A stretch of 64,000 bases of DNA from Lacibacter sp. H407 (lineage in GTDB: Bacteria > Bacteroidota > Bacteroidia > Chitinophagales > Chitinophagaceae): assembly GCF_037892605.1 (NCBI RefSeq), contig NZ_JBBKTU010000001.1, positions 4,278,001 through 4,342,000 of the forward strand. Direction: 5' to 3'. Shown here piece by piece: positions 33,724 through 43,441 of this stretch. Made by a program: the position numbers and the translations under genes. How positions within the stretch are numbered: the first letter of the stretch is position 1; every line of letters begins with the position of its first letter. Under the pieces are notes generated by a model. It was not told the origin of the DNA, did not search any database, and was given only the letters and a program-made list of their open reading frames with translations.

Positions 33724-36700
33724 TTAACGTAATATAGTTACATAGCCTGCAATTCGCTTGCGGCCATTTTTCGGATCAAGTACATAATAGTAAGTTCCTG
33801 CAGGCACCGGTTGTCCTTTCCATTTACCATCCCACGGTGTACTATAACCGACAGAGCGGAACAGCAATGTGCCGGCTGTGTTATATACTTCTATTATAGC
33901 ACCGGGATAATCGTTGAGGAATTGTATTTCCCAGAAATCATTGATGCCATCACCATTTGGTGTAAACGTATTAGGTGGTCGTGGCGATTTCAAAATTTTC
34001 ACATATAACTCATCCGTTTCACTGCAACCCTGATCATTGGTAACTGTTAATTTATACGTGATATCATCTTTCGGTTGCAGAATTGTTGGAAACTGTAATG
34101 TCGCATCATCTAAATAAGTGGAAGGTGTCCATAAAAACTGTAACCCGTTTCCACTAGTGGTTACGCCGGTAATTTTCCGCACACCATCTTCCAGTACAGT
34201 TAAATCAGGCCCTGCATTTACAGTTGGCTTTGGCCACACTTCAATACTTTGATTGGAAGTACTTACACAACCGTTGGCGGCTGTAAACGTGTACAGAATG
34301 TTATGTATTCCTGCACCCGCATTTGCAGGATTGAAGAGATAAGTTGGTCCAACTCCCGGTCCTGTATAAACTCCCACTCCATTTAATCCACCCATTTCAG
34401 CAGCCTGCGATAACTGGAACGGTGCATCGTTGATGCATACACCCACCATTGCATTGAATACTGTTGCAGGGCTTGCATTGATTGTAATAGTTTTGATGAT
34501 CTCATCAACACAAAGAATACCTGAATAAGATTTGTATCGAACCTGGTAGGTTTTGGTTAATGGTGATTGAAAGTCGGGATACTTGTGTTTGTAAATTTTA
34601 CCTGCTGCAGGTTCGTCATCTGTTTCAAACACAGTTGGAGCATTTGCATTATCCCAATAAATTTCTACTCTGGTTACATTTCCAAAATCAACCGTTGATT
34701 TGTCTTCCAGCTCCACATCCTGGTTACTGCAAAGATTGGCTGCTGAACGAACAGCAAAATCTGCAACAGGTATCGAACCATTTACAGTAAACGGAATAGC
34801 TGTAACAGAATCACGACAACCATCTTTTGATGTTACTTCGAGTGATAATAAATAATCAGCTGCTTTATTAAATTTGATCGAAGGATTTTTCGCTGTACTT
34901 GTTACAGGTGTTGGTCCGGGACTTACAGCCGGTATACCCGTATTAAATTTCCAGAGATAGCTCATCTGTGCTTCACTGTTATCCGCAATTGAAGAAGTAT
35001 CAGTGAACAATGCCTGTGCATCACTCAAACAAACTTCCGGCAATATAAATCCGGGTTTTGGTAACGGGTTGATACGAACAGTGCGAATCAATGTATCGCT
35101 TCGGCAACCTTTATCAGTTTCTGTTACAAAACGAATGGTATAATCACCCCAGTTGGAATAGGTATGCGTAGCCGTTAGTCCGGCGCTGTTGTACGTTGAA
35201 TTATCATCTACATCCCAATAGCTTCGAACAATAGATCCTGCATTGGCAGTAGATGTATTGGTAAGTGTCAATGCATTCTTTTCGCACACGATCGCACTTG
35301 TTGTAAAGTTGGCAGCGGGCCAAGGATTTACAACTACTGTTTTTACCACCGTATCACTCACACAATTCTGATCAGTAAACACCCAAAGTGTTGCGGTATA
35401 CGTTCCGGGGTTTGTAAAATTCTTAACCGGATTTTGTTGGATAGATGAAGTACCATCACTAAATCGCCATTCCCATTTTGTAACGGGATGAGTAAATCCA
35501 TTGGAAGCATTGGTAAATGTGATGGGTGTTTGCCAGCACACTTCAGTTGGTGCTGTAAAATCTGCTTTGGGTTGCGGGTAGATCTTATCAACAATTTTTG
35601 TTGTTGAATCAGCACAACCATATGCTGATGTAATTTTTAATTTCGCATTGTAAGAACCAACACCTGGATACTGATGTGATGGATTCTGGATTGTTGATAT
35701 GTTCGATCCTCCACTTCCCGGATCACCAAAATTCCAGAGATATAAAAACTGGCTTTGTGTTCCATCGGCTATTGTAGAAGTACTGTTGAAGTTAATGACC
35801 GGGTTGGGCATACAACCAAACGAAGCTGTAAAATCAACAACGGGATTTGGTCGAATGGTAACGGGTAAACTATATACGGGACTCAGGCAACCAGTGTTGC
35901 TGCGTAATTGTAAACTCGTGGAATAGTTTCCCGTTGATGCATACGTTGCGGTAACATTTGCACCAGTAGGATTATTAACAGGTATCCCTATTCCGGTATT
36001 CCAATTCCAATTCACAATCGAACCGTAACCACCGGGAAGCGATGATGAATCACTAAACGTAAGTGTTTTGCCAACGCATAACGGATCTAAAATTCCAAAT
36101 TTGGCAACCGGTGCTTTGGTGACTTCAATCATTTTCACGATCGTATCACTTAAACAACCTGCATCAGTCATGGCAAGGTATCGTACGTTGAACTGGCCGG
36201 GAGTTCCAAACGCTTTTGCGGGATTAAATGCGGCTGCTGTTGTACCATCGCCAAAATCCCAGAAATGGCGTACGATCGGTCGGCCACCACTTGTATTGAT
36301 ACCTGAAAAAGAGATCAACGAATCAGTACAGCCTGCGGCCGGATTATTTGCCCACGAAAATGTTGCAACCGGAGGGTCTAACACTTCAAGATCAAAATTA
36401 ATGATCTGCTCACCCAAACAACCATCAGGTGTTGGATTATTCACTGTTACAATTACGGGATATTTTCCTGCTGTATTATAGATGAAATTACCAGGCAGTT
36501 TGAATACATACAAGGTTTTCCCATTCAATACAAAACTTGAATCAGCCACGGGTGCATTGTCGATCACATCGGGGTAGCCTGTCAGATCCCATTTCATACT
36601 GATGGGTAAATACGGCAAAGTAAGCGACATGAGGAATGGCGAACTCTTGCAGGTTACCGGACTTTTGATCGTTGCATTCGCATTTTGTGTAGTTACATAT

Positions 36701-38112
36701 TGATACAAGTCGATTACATTGGTGCCCGCATTGTAGCCATACGATTCTGCATTACCAAAGCCATAGGCAATAGCGTTAAAACCTGAATCGGATGAAATGG
36801 TATATACTCCGCTGCCAGGTAAACTTTGTTTGATGTAAGAATAATTTGCATCGCCGGGATGGATCGTAAAAGTTCCCGTTGGAACCACGTTCCCTGCCCC
36901 ATCCCGTATACGTAACGAACTGATGGCCGTTCCTTTATTCGGAATGACTACATTAATGTAATGCTGAAGGATCGCAAAGTTACCAGTGGCATTCCACGAA
37001 ACCTTATTGATATTTTGCTCTACCGGACTCAGGTAAATCACTTCCGGATCACCGGGTGAACCGTTTCCGCATGAACCCTGCGATGTAAAATATTGAGCAA
37101 CGGTAATTGGGTTATCTGCCTCGATCGACATGGGTTGATTAGTGATCGGCAGGTCATAATAAAATCCACCAACCAATGTAGCTGGCGAAAGTGCGACTCC
37201 ATTTACCCGAACAACCGTAGCCGCAGTTGAAACACAAACACGATATAAATTAAACGACTGCGGATTGGAAGCAGTAGCCGTCAAATATTTTTTACCCCAG
37301 GCGTTTTTTGGAAAAGCCTGTACCATATAATTATCGGATGAGGACGATGTTGTGTTGCCGGGGCACGTAATACTGATTCGGCCGCTGCCGGAGAAAACAG
37401 CAATTTTTTTACAACCACTACCTGTATTAATAGAACGGATAAATGTACCGGTAAGATCAACACCGGAATGATTACTTCCGCTGGCGGCATTGGTGAATTG
37501 CCCCATAATATTGTACACCTGTCCCTGTGTAAGCTGAACAGTAAACGGCACACCTGCCGGCCGGTTCAGTGTTGGCTGGCTGGGTATAATTTCAACAGTG
37601 GTTGTACCTGTATCGGCTGCAATTACATAGGTCCACGCATTGGCGTTAACCGTATTGGCCCTGTTTTGAAAGTTGATCGAATAGTATTCACGCCCTAATG
37701 TATTGGTGGGAAAAAGAATGGTTGCGCCTGATACACTCATATTATAAATATGAGCATATGCCACAATTGGTTGATCGCTGGTGATGTGGATACCTTTATT
37801 TTCCGGCCCGCTGCTTTCGGATAAAAGCCGTGCATCCAGCGCTCCTACTTTGGGCAACAGCTCTGATGTGGCAACAGTATTTGCCGCTATGGAATAAGTC
37901 TTCGAATAACCAAGTCCGGGAATTGAAACGGTAACATTCGTGGCTGCTTCAGTGGCAAAATAGAGAACCATTTCCTGACCATTATTCGTTGTCATTACCT
38001 GGTGGTAACCATAGCCGACCCAGAAATCTCTTCCCTTATTGGAAAAGTCTTGAGCGAAGGAGTACAGATTCGTCAGCAAAAAAACAGCTGACAACAAGAA
38101 CATTTTTCTCAT
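33724..38112 (-). CDS. Large PKD-repeat surface adhesin with type B T9SS sorting domain
   Basis: 1462 residues. Signal peptide, then an N-terminal region resembling the IgGFc-binding-protein N-terminus (RDFWVGYGYHQVM; about 20-460). This is followed by six or more PKD-like repeats, each with the pattern WDFGDGT or WNFGD, YxxPGxYxxxL. The C-terminus (NTFTPNGDGINDFWEI ... AGTYYYVL) is the gliding motility-associated C-terminal domain that directs export through T9SS. It pairs with the SprF/PorP-type gene downstream, as in sprB-sprF. The likely role is adhesion or gliding; there is no catalytic domain. Confidence 0.9.
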   Translation of the reverse strand: MRKMFLLSAVFLLTNLYSFAQDFSNKGRDFWVGYGYHQVMTTNNGQEMVLYFATEAATNVTVSIPGLGYSKTYSIAANTVATSELLPKVGALDARLLSESSGPENKGIHITSDQPIVAYAHIYNMSVSGATILFPTNTLGREYYSINFQNRANTVNANAWTYVIAADTGTTTVEIIPSQPTLNRPAGVPFTVQLTQGQVYNIMGQFTNAASGSNHSGVDLTGTFIRSINTGSGCKKIAVFSGSGRISITCPGNTTSSSSDNYMVQAFPKNAWGKKYLTATASNPQSFNLYRVCVSTAATVVRVNGVALSPATLVGGFYYDLPITNQPMSIEADNPITVAQYFTSQGSCGNGSPGDPEVIYLSPVEQNINKVSWNATGNFAILQHYINVVIPNKGTAISSLRIRDGAGNVVPTGTFTIHPGDANYSYIKQSLPGSGVYTISSDSGFNAIAYGFGNAESYGYNAGTNVIDLYQYVTTQNANATIKSPVTCKSSPFLMSLTLPYLPISMKWDLTGYPDVIDNAPVADSSFVLNGKTLYVFKLPGNFIYNTAGKYPVIVTVNNPTPDGCLGEQIINFDLEVLDPPVATFSWANNPAAGCTDSLISFSGINTSGGRPIVRHFWDFGDGTTAAAFNPAKAFGTPGQFNVRYLAMTDAGCLSDTIVKMIEVTKAPVAKFGILDPLCVGKTLTFSDSSSLPGGYGSIVNWNWNTGIGIPVNNPTGANVTATYASTGNYSTSLQLRSNTGCLSPVYSLPVTIRPNPVVDFTASFGCMPNPVINFNSTSTIADGTQSQFLYLWNFGDPGSGGSNISTIQNPSHQYPGVGSYNAKLKITSAYGCADSTTKIVDKIYPQPKADFTAPTEVCWQTPITFTNASNGFTHPVTKWEWRFSDGTSSIQQNPVKNFTNPGTYTATLWVFTDQNCVSDTVVKTVVVNPWPAANFTTSAIVCEKNALTLTNTSTANAGSIVRSYWDVDDNSTYNSAGLTATHTYSNWGDYTIRFVTETDKGCRSDTLIRTVRINPLPKPGFILPEVCLSDAQALFTDTSSIADNSEAQMSYLWKFNTGIPAVSPGPTPVTSTAKNPSIKFNKAADYLLSLEVTSKDGCRDSVTAIPFTVNGSIPVADFAVRSAANLCSNQDVELEDKSTVDFGNVTRVEIYWDNANAPTVFETDDEPAAGKIYKHKYPDFQSPLTKTYQVRYKSYSGILCVDEIIKTITINASPATVFNAMVGVCINDAPFQLSQAAEMGGLNGVGVYTGPGVGPTYLFNPANAGAGIHNILYTFTAANGCVSTSNQSIEVWPKPTVNAGPDLTVLEDGVRKITGVTTSGNGLQFLWTPSTYLDDATLQFPTILQPKDDITYKLTVTNDQGCSETDELYVKILKSPRPPNTFTPNGDGINDFWEIQFLNDYPGAIIEVYNTAGTLLFRSVGYSTPWDGKWKGQPVPAGTYYYVLDPKNGRKRIAGYVTILR

Positions 38113-38179
38113 TACGTAAGCATGTGGATGTGGACGTACAAGTTAAGTGTTTTCCATTACAAGACACAACGAATGAAAC

Positions 38180-38785
38180 TCAACCTTCGGAATAATTTAT
38201 CCGGCGGAGATAATCCATTGCAAGCGGTCCTTCGCAAAGTAACAGATCAAGGATGCAGAGATTTGGAACAAAGCCATGCCGGTCTGTAAAAACCTGTTGA
38301 TAGGAAGGATCATTAGTTCGCTCTGGTTGCAGCCCAGTTTTAGGTAACGGATACTTTTCCTCTCCCAACTCCACTTCTTCAACCGCCAGAATGTCAAGCT
38401 TCAGTTTCAATTTTTTCAAACACCATTCCGCCGTTTTCAGATTCAGGTCGAGCAGAAATTTTTCCTTTAACTGAAACAGCTGCTCTAGCTCTGGTGCATA
38501 ATCGTCGAACCAGGGAGCCTTCCGGTAATTGTCGTGGATACCCCGCCAATGGATCCGTTGCCAAGGTTCGGCATAACCGATCTGCAAATCCCTGATTTTC
38601 TGTTTCGGGGCTCTGCCGCCCACCAGCGGCACGGTTAGGAGAAGGGGACCATTTGCTCCCATCAACCGCATTCGATTCAATTGAAGGCCTCTTTGATAGG
38701 GCTCACATGATGAATATTTTATATTTGACAAATCAATAAAACTTGAATAGTAGTAAATATCTCCAAAATATTTAAAATCAATCAT
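38180..38785 (-). CDS. WbqC-like family protein
   Basis: 201 residues, soluble. Matches the WbqC-like family: SSCEPYQRGLQLNRMRLMG, TVPLVGGR, and WQRIHWRGIHDNYRKAPWFDDY. Members are found in lipopolysaccharide biosynthesis clusters or are free-standing; the activity is not well defined. Length is normal. It is oriented leftward beside the adhesin gene. Confidence 0.83.
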   Translation of the reverse strand: MIDFKYFGDIYYYSSFIDLSNIKYSSCEPYQRGLQLNRMRLMGANGPLLLTVPLVGGRAPKQKIRDLQIGYAEPWQRIHWRGIHDNYRKAPWFDDYAPELEQLFQLKEKFLLDLNLKTAEWCLKKLKLKLDILAVEEVELGEEKYPLPKTGLQPERTNDPSYQQVFTDRHGFVPNLCILDLLLCEGPLAMDYLRRINYSEG

Positions 38786-39078
38786 ATAGGATCTAAATTA
38801 TAAATTCAAAATCGGCTGTTGGTTGAATTGGCTTAAAATGCCTTTAAAAGCAAAAATAATATTGGTTAAATTTAATTTTTAATATAATTAAAATGATGTT
38901 AATAAACTATATAACAATATATTACTACTATAAATTCGAACTACATTTTTTTGTAAACTGTTTTCCAATCTATTGTACAAAAAAGGCTAACGATTTTAGC
39001 GCAAATTTAAGGGTTCTGAAAAAGCTGCTGAAAGAAATATGCGCAGCTTGGCTTAATTTGCACGCAAACCCATTTTAC
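38786..39078. other. A/T-rich intergenic stretch
   Basis: About 290 bp, strongly A/T-rich with long poly-A and TTTT tracts, between divergent genes. I see no hairpin with T-run or coding signal; it probably carries both promoters. Confidence 0.4.
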
Positions 39079-39540
39079 GTGAAGCGGCTTCCCTTCTTGT
39101 TTTTGCTGATCAGTTGTTGTACCCTTTCCTGCAACACATTTAAGATCCCCGACTTTGTTACGTTCAGTAATCTGCGGACGGAATCTGTTGGTGTTATGGA
39201 AACCACAATCGTGATGGATCTGGTGTATTACAATCCCAACCGGATCGGTTTCCAGGTAAAGCGAACGGAAGCAGATGTGTACGTGGATGATGTTTACCTG
39301 GGCCGGGCAATTAGCGATACGTTGATCCGTGTTGCCAAAAAGTCAGAATTTGTAATTCCTGTTCGCATTAAAACAGATATGAAAAACTTGCTGAAAAATG
39401 CATGGTCAGCACTTTCCAACCGCTCGGTACAAGTGCGGGCAAGTGGCACTATCTCTGCCGGCGTGGGCGGACTTTTTAAAACGATACCGTTGGCGTATGA
39501 AGGCCGACATGAGATCGGGTTATTTGAACCGAAGCCGTGA
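39079..39540 (+). CDS. LEA14/WHy-domain lipoprotein
   Basis: 153 residues from a GTG at 39079, chosen because it creates a proper lipoprotein signal (VKRLPFLFLLISCCTLSC) that no upstream start gives. The mature part is a single late-embryogenesis-abundant type 2 (WHy-like) beta domain, with IPDFVTFSNLRTESVGVMET, VMDLVYYNPNRIGFQVKRTEADVYVDDVYLG and RIKTDMKNL; the family is often lipid-binding or stress-related. The frame extends upstream to 38893, but no signal peptide results. Confidence 0.8.
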   Translation: MKRLPFLFLLISCCTLSCNTFKIPDFVTFSNLRTESVGVMETTIVMDLVYYNPNRIGFQVKRTEADVYVDDVYLGRAISDTLIRVAKKSEFVIPVRIKTDMKNLLKNAWSALSNRSVQVRASGTISAGVGGLFKTIPLAYEGRHEIGLFEPKP

Positions 39541-39563
39541 TTTTTGGATTCAGAAAGGGCATA

Positions 39564-39590
39564 AAAAAAGCCCAGACGAGTAGTCCAGGC
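39564..39590 (-). terminator. Terminator downstream of the HMA-domain gene
   Basis: AGCC-AGAC/GTC-GGCT type imperfect stem with seven T on the minus strand, about 22 bp after the leftward stop at 39612. Confidence 0.55.
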
Positions 39591-39611
39591 TGGTAGTAAG
39601 ATTCGAATCGT

Positions 39612-39971
39612 TTAATTCTTTTTCGGCGGTCCGCCACCATCTTCCACTTTTTTACAGCAGATCGGTAAGCGTTTGTATACTTCCTCATTTGCTGTTATAT
39701 CGTCGGCGTCAAAGCCGAGGTTAGCGATGGCGGTTTTGATATTTTCGATATTGGTACGGTCGCTAAGGAAGGTGACGGTTGTAATTTTTTTTCGGAAGTC
39801 CACAACAATTTTCGACACGCCTTCTTCGGTTTTCATAAACCGCTCAATGAGGGTTTTGCACTCCACACATTGCGCCTGCGGTGTTTTAATTTGTGCCACG
39901 ATAGGTTTCTTGTATTGTCCAATTACGGTAGTGGACAGCATGAGGGCAATGGAAAAAAGGATTGTTTTCAT
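39612..39971 (-). CDS. Secreted heavy-metal-associated (HMA) domain protein
   Basis: 119 residues. Signal peptide (about 1-18), then an HMA-fold domain with the metal-binding CVEC (AQCVECKTLIERF, CxxC spacing) instead of the usual CxxC with Met. The C-terminal tail has a CC pair (PICCKKVEDGGG). It probably binds Cu or a similar soft metal in the periplasm. No metal ATPase is adjacent. Confidence 0.78.
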   Translation of the reverse strand: MKTILFSIALMLSTTVIGQYKKPIVAQIKTPQAQCVECKTLIERFMKTEEGVSKIVVDFRKKITTVTFLSDRTNIENIKTAIANLGFDADDITANEEVYKRLPICCKKVEDGGGPPKKN

Positions 39972-39992
39972 ATTGATTTTTGCCTGAAATTA

Positions 39993-40625
39993 TCAATTAA
40001 CCAGCCAATGTGCCGGATCCTTCGACCATTTTAACAAAACTTCCTGTTCTGACGCTTCTACAATTTGTTTATCGATGGCCAGATTGATGAGCGTAGGATA
40101 ATTGGTCAAGGAACGATATTCCACCCCTGCTTTTTGAAAGGCTGCGGCAGCCACATCAAACCCATAGGTGAAAATGGACACCATACCAATCACTTCTACA
40201 CCTGCTTTGCGGAGCACTTCTACCACTTCGAGGCTGCTTTTCCCTGTAGAGATCAGGTCTTCGATTACCACTACTTTTTGTCCGGGTTCAAACGATCCCT
40301 CGATCTGATTTCCGAGTCCGTGTTCTTTGGGTTTGGGACGCACATACACATACGGCAGCTTCAATTGATCAGCCGCCATGGCACCCCAGGCAATACCGGC
40401 TGTGGCAACACCCGCTAACAACTCCGCATCAGGAAACTGATCAAAGATCACATTGCACATTTCGCTTTTGATAAACTCACGTACATGTGGAAACGATAAT
40501 ACTTTGCGGTTATCGCAATAGATGGGGCTCTTCCAGCCACTGGCCCATGTAAAGGGTTCTTTCACATTTAAACGAATGGCCTTAACTTGTAATAGTTTTT
40601 CAGCAACAGCTTGTTCATTTGTCAT
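39993..40625 (-). CDS. pyrE: Orotate phosphoribosyltransferase
   Basis: 210 residues from the ATG at 40625 (MTNEQAVAEKLLQ); the open frame upstream lacks coding character. Visible motifs are the N-terminal KEPFTWASGWKSPIYCDNR, the PRPP loop VVVIEDLISTGKSS and VATAGIAWGAMAADQL. It catalyses orotate + PRPP to OMP in pyrimidine synthesis. No other pyr genes are near. Confidence 0.95.
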   Translation of the reverse strand: MTNEQAVAEKLLQVKAIRLNVKEPFTWASGWKSPIYCDNRKVLSFPHVREFIKSEMCNVIFDQFPDAELLAGVATAGIAWGAMAADQLKLPYVYVRPKPKEHGLGNQIEGSFEPGQKVVVIEDLISTGKSSLEVVEVLRKAGVEVIGMVSIFTYGFDVAAAAFQKAGVEYRSLTNYPTLINLAIDKQIVEASEQEVLLKWSKDPAHWLVN

Positions 40626-40834
40626 GCGGCGAAGGTAGAGAAAAGGAGGAAAAGAAAGCCGGTAGTGGGTGGTAGTTAGTGGCTGGTTGATGAACATTGG
40701 AACAAATGAATTGGGAATATGGAATTGGTAATGGATAACAGTCATTAAACAATAAGCAAACGATATGGGAACAGGAAAGATTTGTGGAGGGATGAAGCAT
40801 TTTCAACCCTTACCCCATAACCGTTAACAATCTT

Positions 40835-41452
40835 ATGTACATCAAAATCTATTTTGGCGATAAACCGGTGTTTCTTTGCGATGCGATTGATGAAACCATT
40901 CATGAATATATGCATCACCCCGATGCTGTTTTTATTGATGAAATTTCTGGTCCGGCGTTGAAGTCATTACTGCATGAAATTGTAAAAGAAGAATTTCATG
41001 CCGGAATTTTGTGGAATGAAGATCTGGAGAAATTGAAGAAAGCATTTTTTAAACTCTTTGTACCAGTGACTGCAGCTGGTGGTTTGGTGGAGAATGAAAA
41101 AGGTGAATTTTTATTGATACACCGGAGAGGAAAATGGGATTTACCAAAAGGGAAATTAGAAAAAGGGGAAAGCATTGAAGCGTGTGCTGTACGTGAAGTA
41201 GAGGAGGAAACCGGCTTGCAAAATCTGGAGCTGAAAAAACTGATCACCGTTACCTATCATACTTACGATGAATTCGGGAAACACATACTCAAAGATTCGC
41301 ATTGGTACCGAATGAGAGTAAGCGGCAAACAAGTATTGACACCGCAAACAGAAGAAGATATTCTTGAAGTAAAATGGGTGAAGAAAAAAGATCTTGCTAA
41401 ATACCTTCCTGAAACATTTCCATCGATCAAGGATGTGCTGGCAATGGCTTAG
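40835..41452 (+). CDS. Nudix hydrolase
   Basis: 205 residues. A long N-terminal part (1-75) with no recognised domain precedes a Nudix domain whose box covers about 106-128: GKLEKGESIEAC then REVEEETGL, all key Gly/Glu/Arg residues present. The substrate (nucleoside diphosphate derivative) is not determined. It has no close operon partner. Confidence 0.9.
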   Translation: MYIKIYFGDKPVFLCDAIDETIHEYMHHPDAVFIDEISGPALKSLLHEIVKEEFHAGILWNEDLEKLKKAFFKLFVPVTAAGGLVENEKGEFLLIHRRGKWDLPKGKLEKGESIEACAVREVEEETGLQNLELKKLITVTYHTYDEFGKHILKDSHWYRMRVSGKQVLTPQTEEDILEVKWVKKKDLAKYLPETFPSIKDVLAMA

Positions 41453-41561
41453 ATGAACACGACTTACCCCTATCAATGTTCTGTTGTAACAAATTTCTAA
41501 AGACCACTGTTAATCGGAACAGGCCTTCAGTAGAGAGTAAAACTAAATCACAAATGGTACA

Positions 41562-41957
41562 TTACTTTTCTGTTGGTTCAATCATATCCCACAAATTTCC
41601 ATACAAATCTTCGAATACTGCAACAGTTCCATAAGGCTCAGCTACTGGCTCTCTTACAAACTTTATTCCTGCAGCCATCATCCGTTGATGATCACGATAA
41701 AAATCATCTGTATACAGAAACAGGAATACCCTTCCCCCCGTTTGATTGCCTACCCTGCTTTGTTGTTCCTCATTCGCTGCTTTTGCCAGCAATAGACAGG
41801 TATTGCTGTTGCCCGGAGGTGCCATAACCACCCATCGTTTTGTCGGAGACAACACGGTGTCTTCCACTAACCGAAAAAGTAATTTGTCCCTGTAAAATAC
41901 AATTGCTTCATCGTAATCGTTTACCAGCAATGCCAATTGAGCAATTCGTTGTTGCAT
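41562..41957 (-). CDS. Glyoxalase/bleomycin-resistance (VOC) family protein
   Basis: 131 residues from the ATG at 41957 (MQQRIAQLALLVNDYDEA). Upstream in-frame sequence is not coding-like. VOC fold with AIVFYRDKLLFRL and FKHRFL-like second half VREPVAEPYGTVAVFEDLYGNLWDMIEP (Glu/His pattern of metal-site VOC proteins). The substrate is unknown. Confidence 0.85.
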   Translation of the reverse strand: MQQRIAQLALLVNDYDEAIVFYRDKLLFRLVEDTVLSPTKRWVVMAPPGNSNTCLLLAKAANEEQQSRVGNQTGGRVFLFLYTDDFYRDHQRMMAAGIKFVREPVAEPYGTVAVFEDLYGNLWDMIEPTEK

Positions 41958-42326
41958 ATGATTGATTGTAATGTAAAAGTACAGGAAGAAGACTCGTTGT
42001 TTTTCAGTAATCATGCAATAGAAACAGTTTTTGCATGTATGAGATCGACAAATGAGATAGATATAGCTGGTTTTTCGATCTGCATACAAAAAGCGATGTT
42101 TGAAACCTGTAAAAAACACCTATTTAACAATTGTATATGCATTTACAGTACTTCCTTCAACAGGCCTCCTTCTGAGCAAAATAAAAGGGCTGTTCTGCAC
42201 GGAAAAGACTACCTTTATGTTGTTAATTGAGTTAGTCTTTTGTAAGCGAACAATCATTTCGTCCCTCGCATTTTTCTTTTACACCAGTATTCTGCTCAAG
42301 TTTTTTCATTTTAATTCTTATATGTC
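41958..42326. other. Intergenic stretch upstream of the RNA-binding gene
   Basis: About 370 bp without a convincing ORF. It contains A/T-rich promoter-like sequence near 42210-42330, but I could not fix a -7/-33 pair with confidence. Probably the long leader of the RRM gene. Confidence 0.4.
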
Positions 42327-42596
42327 ATGAACATTTATGTTTCCAATTTGGGTTTTAACGTACAGGATGCAGACTTAAAACAAATGTTTGCAGGTTACGG
42401 AGAAGTTTCATCAGCAAAGGTGATTACTGATAAGTTCACCAATCAAAGCAGAGGTTTCGGCTTTGTTGAAATGCCCGATGATGCTGCGGCTCAAAAAGCT
42501 GTTGATGAACTGAACGGAACGACAAATGATGGCCGTGCAATTAAGGTGGTAGAAGCAAGACCACGTGAAGAAAAACCTCGCAGTAACAGGTGGTAA
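42327..42596 (+). CDS. RNA-recognition-motif (RRM) protein, RbpA-like
   Basis: 89 residues, a single RRM: RNP2 (MNIYVSNLGFNVQDADL) and RNP1 (SRGFGFVEM) are intact. The tail after residue 75 is Arg/Lys/Pro-rich. Similar to the short bacterial RRM proteins of cyanobacteria and Bacteroidota that respond to cold. The next gene starts 47 bp downstream and may be co-transcribed. Confidence 0.93.
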   Translation: MNIYVSNLGFNVQDADLKQMFAGYGEVSSAKVITDKFTNQSRGFGFVEMPDDAAAQKAVDELNGTTNDGRAIKVVEARPREEKPRSNRW

Positions 42597-42642
42597 TTGC
42601 GATCAACAAGGGCACATTTATTATTCAACAAATTTTTACAGC

Positions 42643-42897
42643 ATGACAAATGATATGATTGAAAAGTTCATTGAAACCAAAGCACAGAAAAACGCTAAAG
42701 TGAATATTCACTTTAAACAGCGTGATACCGTGAAAGGTGTGTTTATCCGCACAGGTGATTATGAAGAGCTGAAGATTAAAAATTTCTGGCGCATTGTTTC
42801 CATTACCAAACTGGAAGAATGGGAACGCACCAAGGATAATAATCTGGCACGCATATTCAATGGTGCAGAGTTTACACGTTTGAGTGAATCGAACTAA
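42643..42897 (+). CDS. Conserved hypothetical protein
   Basis: 84 residues from the ATG at 42643, chosen because its N-terminus MTNDMIEKFIETKAQK looks natural and it is clear of the RRM gene. It is beta-rich with a shared pattern IHFKQRDTVKGVFIRTGDYEELKIKNFWRIVSI and a LARIFNGAEFTRL tail. Small Bacteroidota proteins with this pattern exist; some features are Sm/Hfq-like, but this is not certain. An RNA-linked role is suggested only by the upstream RRM gene. Confidence 0.6.
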   Translation: MTNDMIEKFIETKAQKNAKVNIHFKQRDTVKGVFIRTGDYEELKIKNFWRIVSITKLEEWERTKDNNLARIFNGAEFTRLSESN

Positions 42898-42942
42898 CGG
42901 TCTGTCACAAACGAGTTATACGTTCATTTCAAAACCCGATAT

Positions 42943-43338
42943 ATGTTTACACAAACCTGGAAGAAGTATTTACCTGTGATTTTCATTTTGATCAAACGAT
43001 CAACACAAGGTGAACAGGTGCTCAAAATGAATCACACTGATTTTGAACGGGCATCTGGTGGAAGAAAAACAAAATACAGCTTCTCCAACCTGGAACTTAC
43101 AAGAGCAAGGCTTAATTCACATGCGAAACATTCTCCCCTTGCAAAAGAGTTTGCTGTGTTATTACAGGAAGACCCCGCCGTGAGAAGATACATTATTGAT
43201 CAGCATCTTGAGTTTTCAATGACCAATGATTTTACGCTGACGATAAAAAATCATCTGTTGGTAACAGAACCGGTAGCAGAAGAATCTGACACTGCTGTTA
43301 CTGCTGATGAAACCACAGCCGTTGCACATGCTGAATAA
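42943..43338 (+). CDS. Hypothetical protein
   Basis: 131 residues, soluble, no signal. Basic middle (ERASGGRKTKYSFSNLELTRARLNSHAKH) and an acidic Glu/Thr-rich tail. No family is recognised. It follows the previous gene after 45 bp on the same strand. A clear terminator follows. Confidence 0.5.
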   Translation: MFTQTWKKYLPVIFILIKRSTQGEQVLKMNHTDFERASGGRKTKYSFSNLELTRARLNSHAKHSPLAKEFAVLLQEDPAVRRYIIDQHLEFSMTNDFTLTIKNHLLVTEPVAEESDTAVTADETTAVAHAE

Positions 43339-43390
43339 GCATTGCAGTAAAGCTGCTCCGCTATCATACCAAAAAAATGTCTCTATAACT

Positions 43391-43424
43391 GCTGTTTACA
43401 CCAAGGTGTAAACAGCTTTTTTTT
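43391..43424 (+). terminator. Rho-independent terminator
   Basis: GCTGTTTACACC / GGTGTAAACAGC with an AA loop, a perfect 12-bp stem, then eight T. Confidence 0.9.
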
Positions 43425-43441
43425 ATTCTAAAGTTAACGTT

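Noticed and set aside
38893-39078. N-terminal 62-residue extension of the LEA-type lipoprotein
   Set aside because: It would bury the lipoprotein signal; the GTG at 39079 restores it.
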